Origin: Chamaea fasciata
Taxonomy: Eukaryota > Chordata > Aves > Passeriformes > Sylviidae
Reading direction: 5' to 3'
NCBI GenBank assembly: GCA_029207755.1
Contig: JARCOQ010000007.1
Span: 40,195,656 to 40,259,655, forward strand
Length of the DNA stretch: 64,000 nt
Below the pieces are notes generated by a model, which did no database searches, was not told the DNA's origin, and was given only the letters and a program-made list of their open reading frames with translations. Of the stretch, positions 52,867 through 64,000 are shown in pieces; the stretch's first letter is position 1; each line of letters opens with the position of its first letter. The translations under genes were made by a program, and so were the position numbers.

Positions 52867-53677
52867 GCCCAGTATTCAGGTACCCACAGATGCTCCTGCT
52901 CTGACCCCGAAACCATCTCTTAGAAACTCCATGAAAGTAAAAGAGCTGAATGGAGACATGAGTCTCTCTGAAAATGGTCTCAGCACCCTCTTTCCTTGTA
53001 TTTGCCCCCCCCGGTAGGCTGACTGGGAGGCTTGCAGTTTGCATTTGGAACCCAGTAGCCAGAATCCTATCAACTGAACTTAAGAGGTTTTGGCAGACAC
53101 AGCTTCAGTTGCAGGACTCCTGGAGCACAGCTCTGAGGAACAAAAGTCTTAAGTGTATCTCTGAGCACTTCTTCTCTTAGCAGCTTCCCTGCTTGGTGCA
53201 TTTTCCTTCTCTAAGGAAACCTTCAAATATTCCTCCTACAGGGAAAACCTCTAATACTTTAGGCTAATGGAGAGGGCTGAGGTCTTAAGATAGCTAAAGC
53301 AAGAAGAGAAAACATCTCCCCTTTTCCATTTTCCCTTTCACCTGCTTTCTCATTCTCTTGCTTTCCCATCTCAACCACCCAGCATTCAAATACACAGCAG
53401 TTCTTCCACATTATCATTTTCTTCCGCACCAACTGTCCAGCCATTTTGGAGAGTGTGGCCTTTGTGTCACCAAAGTACTTCCTAGAAGGAACATTACACT
53501 GCCAAGACGACCAAGGAGTGTTCCAGAAGAAATCCCCAAGGGCTGCCAGACTCTCAAGGTTTGGCACTTGGCCCTCAGCATGCGTAGTCTCTGACCCCCA
53601 GTTCTCTTTGTGTTAGCCTGGGAGCAGGAGAGTGGGTGACAGTTTTTTCCTTGGCTTTGGGTGGGCCAGGGAGCCTT

Positions 53678-56804
<3,127 letters not shown>

Positions 56805-56976
56805 CGGAAACAGTAGTTGGTATCCAGGGCACGTTTCTTTCTCTGGCTTCCCAACACGGGGCTCTCCAGTCGATGTGGGGGTAACATCATCAAGATGAGG
56901 TGGGGATTATGCAAGTCTTTCTGCTTCTTCAGGCGGCCCAAGTCCCCACGGCCATAGTCATCGTCACTGTCAATGC
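56805..56976 (-). CDS. TGFB3: TGFB3 exon 5 (propeptide end, RGD, furin site, mature start)
   Basis: A 172-nt exon that completes Gly252 and ends inside the Arg309 codon (CG|GTAAGT). It encodes residues 253-308. [20 protein letters not shown] contains Arg261-Gly-Asp followed by Leu-Gly-Arg-Leu, the RGDLxxL integrin motif by which alpha-v integrins activate latent TGF-beta 3. [16 protein letters not shown] follows, then Arg297-Lys-Lys-Arg300, the furin cleavage site, and ALDTNYCF, the first residues of the mature chain with Cys307. The acceptor is CTCTTATTCTGAAG|GC. Compared with chicken as I remember it, the acidic stretch and the residues just before RKKR differ slightly, so this is probably another bird. 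Confidence 0.97.
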
Positions 56977-59388
<2,412 letters not shown>

Positions 59389-59518
59389 CTCTGTGCAGAA
59401 GCCACTCACGCACAGTCTCGGTGACATCGAAGGACAGCCACTCAGGGGAGCCCCGTGTCTGCACATTCCTGCCACTGAGGTACCGCTGCTTTGCTATGTG
59501 CTCATCTGGCCGAAGGAT
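59389..59518 (-). CDS. TGFB3: TGFB3 exon 3 (latency-associated peptide)
   Basis: A 130-nt exon, phase 0 at its start, leaving one base of Glu216. It encodes residues 173-215: [20 protein letters not shown], then [20 protein letters not shown] and LHR. The [15 protein letters not shown] stretch is a hallmark of TGF-beta propeptides, part of the arm domain that shields the mature cytokine. The acceptor is CTTCTGACACAG, and the donor is AGAG|GTAGGA. The frame is open and in register with exons 2 and 4. Confidence 0.97.
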
Positions 59519-60761
59519 CTGTGTCAGAAGGAGTGGTAGAAAAAATCAACCAGTGCTGTGCAGAAGGAAGGTCTTGGCAAGTGAGACACCAGGAATACCC
59601 TGGGTCAGGTGAGAAGGACATGCTTCACAACCAACGGGAACTCCAGAGATCATCTACACAATGTTTGTTTCTGTGTCCTAAGCAGCCCACCTGTCTCAGT
59701 TCAGAATTGTTTTGGGGCACACCTATAGAGGCAGAAGCACACGGCAGTTCATTTAATGGATGGATTTGTTTTTGTTTACACCTGTGGAATATGGATCTGG
59801 ATTTCAGACTAGAACCACCAGTGATAAATACAGCATCTTGCCACAAGTCACCAGCCCAGGAAGCCAATTTACTGAGTTTCCACTGTGGCATTTTCAGGTG
59901 TTCCTACACTCTTCAACTTCCGGCAAAACACACCAGGGCTGTTCAGGTTTGGAGACCTCTGCCTCTGCTCTGACATCTCTTCCCACTTCCAGACAAACAA
60001 TCACAGCACATTCTGGGTGTTCCTTCCTGCAGACCCCAGGTTGACTCCACAGACCATTGAACCTATGGAGAAGCTCTGAGATCACCTCCTGTGTCAGTTG
60101 CGTGGTGGAGAATTGCTCTGACGTTTGATGCTGGATTCCAGGAAGTCCTCAAGAACTACCACCCAAAGACAATTTTATCTGCACTCTTGTGGAAAAGTGG
60201 ACAGACATGAGCCTGTGGGAGTGTGCTGCTAAGCTGGATCATTACGTGGTCCAGTTCAGCCTATTACCACTTCCAAGCCTGAACCAAACCTTATTCTGTC
60301 AGTCCCTAGGTTCAAAGGAAACTCCAGATAAGTATCTGGATTAACAGGTGGGCTCAATTGTGCTTGTGGGGCGCTGCTGCTGAAGGGAACATTGAAAGCA
60401 AGCACTGTTTTTTCTAGTAAATAAGTGACAAGACAGAGAGCTCCATCCATTGGATTAGCACCAACTGTACTACAACCGTCAAAGGAATAAAACTGCCAAG
60501 GGTCGGTCCTACACATGATGTGACAAAAGGGTCAGAGCTGCTCCACTGATGAGGGGCTCCCCTTCCAAGTGGGAAAAGGGCAATACCACATTGTAAAAGG
60601 AAAGGAAGGTGACTGTATCACTGCATATGGTGGAAGAGCCTTGGGTAACAGCCTGCACTTTCCTCTCTCTTCCATGGCTCTGCCCATACCAGTTGAGACA
60701 ACAGTTAAGGAGTCAAGCCATTCTGGGCTCAGACACTGGGGAAGGTGATAAGAACACTCAC
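59519..60761 (-). other. TGFB3: TGFB3 intron 2
   Basis: A 1.2-kb intron with a consensus donor (CAG|GTGAGT). No exon, RNA or transposon was recognised in it. Confidence 0.9.
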
Positions 60762-60925
60762 CTGGAAGAGCTCAATGCGCTGCTCACTGCGTTTGGAGCT
60801 TGGGTTGGGCACGCGCAGCACTCGAAACTCAGCCCGGAATAGGTTGGTGCTGTTCTTCTCTGCTGACGACACATTAAAGCGGAACACATTGGAGGTGACG
60901 CCTTTTGGACAAATGCCCAACTCAT
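60762..60925 (-). CDS. TGFB3: TGFB3 exon 2 (latency-associated peptide)
   Basis: A 164-nt exon that begins with the last two bases of Asp118 and ends at phase 0 (CAG|GTGAGT). It encodes residues 119-172: [40 protein letters not shown], then [14 protein letters not shown]. Two N-glycosylation sequons, Asn135-Val-Ser and Asn142-Ser-Thr, are present at the positions known in human TGF-beta 3. The acceptor is TTTCTTGCTCCTAG. This is the most upstream TGFB3 exon in the window. Exon 1, with the signal peptide and the straitjacket region, must lie beyond position 64000. Confidence 0.97.
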
Positions 60926-63900
60926 CTAGGAGCAAGAAATATAGAAACACTGAGAACCACATCTCTGACAGGCAGGATCTCAAATAAATATTATTTGAGA
61001 AAGAGCTTTCCAGTAGAGACTTGTCATTCAAACATCTTGCCAGCTGTGAAGCACGGCTATCCAGCTCAAGATAACACAGGATGAATTAACTCAAAATTGG
61101 TCTACATGGCAACATTTTGCAAACATTCCCACTAACTGCCATCATAATTTCAATGCCACAAGACAAAGAATCAGTGAAGATCAACCACAGTATGTTTATT
61201 ATTATGTCTTCTAACTCTGCTCATCAAATGTTGATAATACTCATGAGTGGGCTACAACCAAAGTGACAACCCAAGGCCAGGCAATGGGACAACCTCACTT
61301 GCAGTTACTGGGGCCTATTCCCAACAGCTAGGATGCTGTTATTCTGCTCATGATGGAGACATGAAGCCACATGCAAAGTGATCCCATTGCTGCAGAATCC
61401 TGACATTGCCCCCTGGAATGGAAGCCACCTAGTGTCAAAAAACACAAAGCATGAGGTGTCAAAGACTCTTTAGGGCAGTGATTATCCAATGTGTACTGAA
61501 AGAACTAGTATTTAAAATTGGTTCTCACTCATGAACTGGAGAAGGAATTCATGAATAGTACTGGGCCTGTGGAGGTCACACACATGGGCAGGAAATAATA
61601 CAGCAATTTTCTGTTTCCATGCGTGCCTGCTGAACAGAAAAACCCATTTCACAGATACCTCAAAAGAGGGGAGGTAAAACTTTTAAATTCCAAAACAGAG
61701 TCCTCAAGAGCAAGTAACAGTCTCATCAGAGAGGTCATTTTGGTCTCATGGAAGTCTTTGTTGTCGCTGTCATTTCTCTCCTATCGACCATGTTAGCCTT
61801 CAAGGCTCTAGCATCATGAAAGCTTCCTGCAGACAAGACACAGCAGTTCCTGCTCTATGTCCACATGCAGGTTTGGTTGCAGCCCTGCAGAGCCTCTGAC
61901 TGGTGTCCAATGCAGCAGGAGGCTCTTATATCTGCTGATATTTAAGTTGCTTCTAAGCAAACAGAAAGAAACAGAAAGAAAAACTATCACCTGTTCCCAG
62001 ACATGAGACATGGTTCCAACCTGTGACAAACTGGCTAGAAGGCCTAGCTGGAACAACCTTCAAGTTACATTCCTGAAGTCCTGCAGGCTCCTCTTTTGAT
62101 CCCACCATCACTATCTCCCCTGAGAAACAGCTTCTGAAAATGGGATAGTGTGAGACAGCACCTGAGTGCAGAGGTTCACCTCCCATGCCAGATCCTGATT
62201 TCAGCAACACTGATGTAGTCATATTGATGGAGATGAAGGTCTTCCTCTTGTGCTATACACAAATTCAGCAAGCAGAACCCTGCCAGTTTTCAAGGATGTG
62301 TTTTTAGGGCGCTGAAACTTTACTCAATAAGCTAACAACCAGATGCTGACATTGGGCTTTAATTGGAGAAGTTTTTGTCATTAGTGCTACTGAATGGAAC
62401 AGCATTCCCATAAGGGAAAGTCGCCAGCTCTTACTGAAGCAGTGGGTGTTCATGAATCCCAGGAGACCAGACCCCACTGCAGGCATGAGCTGACCTGCTC
62501 AGCCCAAAAACCCTGCAACACAAAGGGTACCCCCAGCCACACACAAATGCCTCCCGGGGGAAACTCCACCCCTGTGACCAAGTCAAGGTTTGATGCTGCA
62601 GAAAAGCCCAGCAAAACCCCAAATTTTCATTAAGTGCCCAAGGACATCTTCCTAGCTGAAGTCTAACACTGATTACTGTTTTGTGTCCTAGACCTAGGCA
62701 GATACTGTGTTTCAATAGCTCCTGAAGCTGCTTTGCACGCCTAGCCCTATTAATAGCGCTGTTAACAGCCTGCCCTTTCATTTCAGACCTGACAGCCTGG
62801 CCCTAAGGGGTGTCCCAATTATCATCAGAAATGCCTTTTTGCATCAGACCACTGGTCAGTGTAGCTCAGTATGTTTCCAACAGCAGTGCTTTATCTGACA
62901 ATCTATTTAGAGTCTACAAATATGATCCTACAGCACAGAGCTGATGAGAGACAACTATTGTGTTATCATCTCCTTAATGTTTTTGGCTAAATTAGACAGC
63001 CATGGCGCTAAGACATTACACCTATTGAATTTCACCTGCTGTGAAAGAAAGCAAGCCACATTGCTTTCTACCTACTCACCATCAAGGTGCTGGTCTTGGG
63101 AGACCTTCCCAGTGAAAACAGTAAGAGCTCTTTTCCCTTCCCTAAAAGTTTCATGTTCCCTTTGTACTCTGGGAACAAGCCCTCTGTGATGCAGAAATGG
63201 AGCTGTGTTTTGTGTTTCACTCTTAAGCCCTGTGAGGCTGGAGCCTGTTTCTCATAGCATGGAGTTCAGGATAGAGGTCTCACTCCCAGGAAACTTGACA
63301 GCAAAGTACTTTTTTGCGTGAGGGCACAGGCCAAGGGAGCAAGGGGATTTTTCAGGGAATTTGGTCCAGATCCAGCTGAGGTGTGTTAATCACACTGGAA
63401 TCCGGTCCTGTTCACCACCAGCACAGAACAAAGCCTGGAGGCAATATTCCTACAAGCTCTCCCAGTCCACAACTCTCAGTGGCAGTAACCAAGCCTGGAG
63501 ACCAGGAATCTGTGACACCCTGTGCACCCACGCCAGGCTATGTCTGATATGACATATCCTCACAACTGGACCCTGCTATTACTGTGGAGTCAACAGTCCA
63601 GAGCTGTTCACTGCACCAATGATGAGACCAGTAGCCTCTCTGTGTATAATGTGATACAGAGAGCGGGTTCTTTTGGGAGCTTCCACCTTCCTACCGCTGC
63701 TCTAAGTGAGGTGCAGGCTCACCACATGCTGCTGGATCCAGCAGAAACAGTTGTCTCTGGCAAGCCCTGGGAAGGCTTATGGCTGTGCAGTTCAAGTTTG
63801 ATGAGGAGGAAGGGTAGGCTGCCTGTGAGCAGGTATTGCCTCACCCTGTATTATACCCCTGAATCACCAAGGTGTTTTATGCCAAAGCTGCATAACTTTA

Positions 63901-64000
63901 GAGAAAAAAAGTTGATCCATCTGGAACTCTGCAGGTGGCAGGTTTGGAGGGAATAGATGTTTGGCCCTAGTGACCCATGATTTTAATTGCCTTGTCTCTC
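60926..64000 (-). other. TGFB3: TGFB3 intron 1 (partial)
   Basis: At least 3.1 kb of intron 1, cut by the window edge. No TGFB3 signal peptide or straitjacket sequence was found on the minus strand. Open frames up to 144 codons (for example 63522-63956 plus) have no recognisable product. A small (AGAAACAGAA)-type repeat lies near 61961-61981. Promoter and enhancers are not visible here. Confidence 0.8.

Larger units (their letters stand above)
52690..53677 (-). other. TGFB3: TGFB3 3' untranslated region (inferred extent)
   Basis: It runs from the base after the TGFB3 stop codon to shortly past the AATAAA at 52708-52713, about 1 kb. The extent is inferred from the polyadenylation signal alone. 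If right, it is antisense to the predicted TTLL5 terminal exon. Confidence 0.45.

Overview
The window is vertebrate nuclear DNA, almost certainly from a bird. The evidence for a bird is two CR1 LINE 3' ends (around 600-797 and 47716-48548, both on the plus strand and ending in CR1-type tails), otherwise sparse interspersed repeats, and a TGF-beta 3 gene whose predicted protein has bird-like residues. It differs from the chicken protein as I remember it at a few propeptide sites, so I do not name a species. Coding DNA is a few percent of the window. The rest is introns with many stop codons in all frames.

Two genes are supported. Plus strand, positions 1 to about 52.9 kb: the 3' part of a large multi-exon gene that I read as TTLL5 (tubulin polyglutamylase TTLL5, also called STAMP). 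Three exons are clear (16005-16176, 23349-23569, 30581-30666) and join in frame. Two very short candidate exons (40329-40365 and 45270-45294) and a terminal exon (52756-52866) close the reading frame to a stop codon. The catalytic TTL domain lies upstream of the window.

Minus strand, positions about 52.7 to beyond 64 kb: TGFB3. Exons 2 to 7 are complete, all splice phases agree, and they encode residues 118-412 of the precursor: most of the latency-associated peptide, an RGD integrin site, the RKKR furin site and the whole 112-residue mature cytokine. Exon 1 (signal peptide and first part of the propeptide) lies beyond the right edge.

The two genes converge tail to tail, the same order as TTLL5-TGFB3 in human 14q24.3. 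The best TGFB3 polyadenylation signal (52708-52713) would make its 3' UTR overlap the predicted TTLL5 terminal exon. The genes are neighbours but have unrelated jobs: microtubule glutamylation in cilia and centrioles versus a secreted growth factor.

I saw no RNA gene, CRISPR array, operon or microbial element, and no convincing novel biological system. The most useful leads are the TTLL5 3' exon model with its micro-exons and alternative C-termini, the weak donor after TGFB3 exon 6, a protein-like small ORF at 51909-52073, and several repeat and hairpin features.
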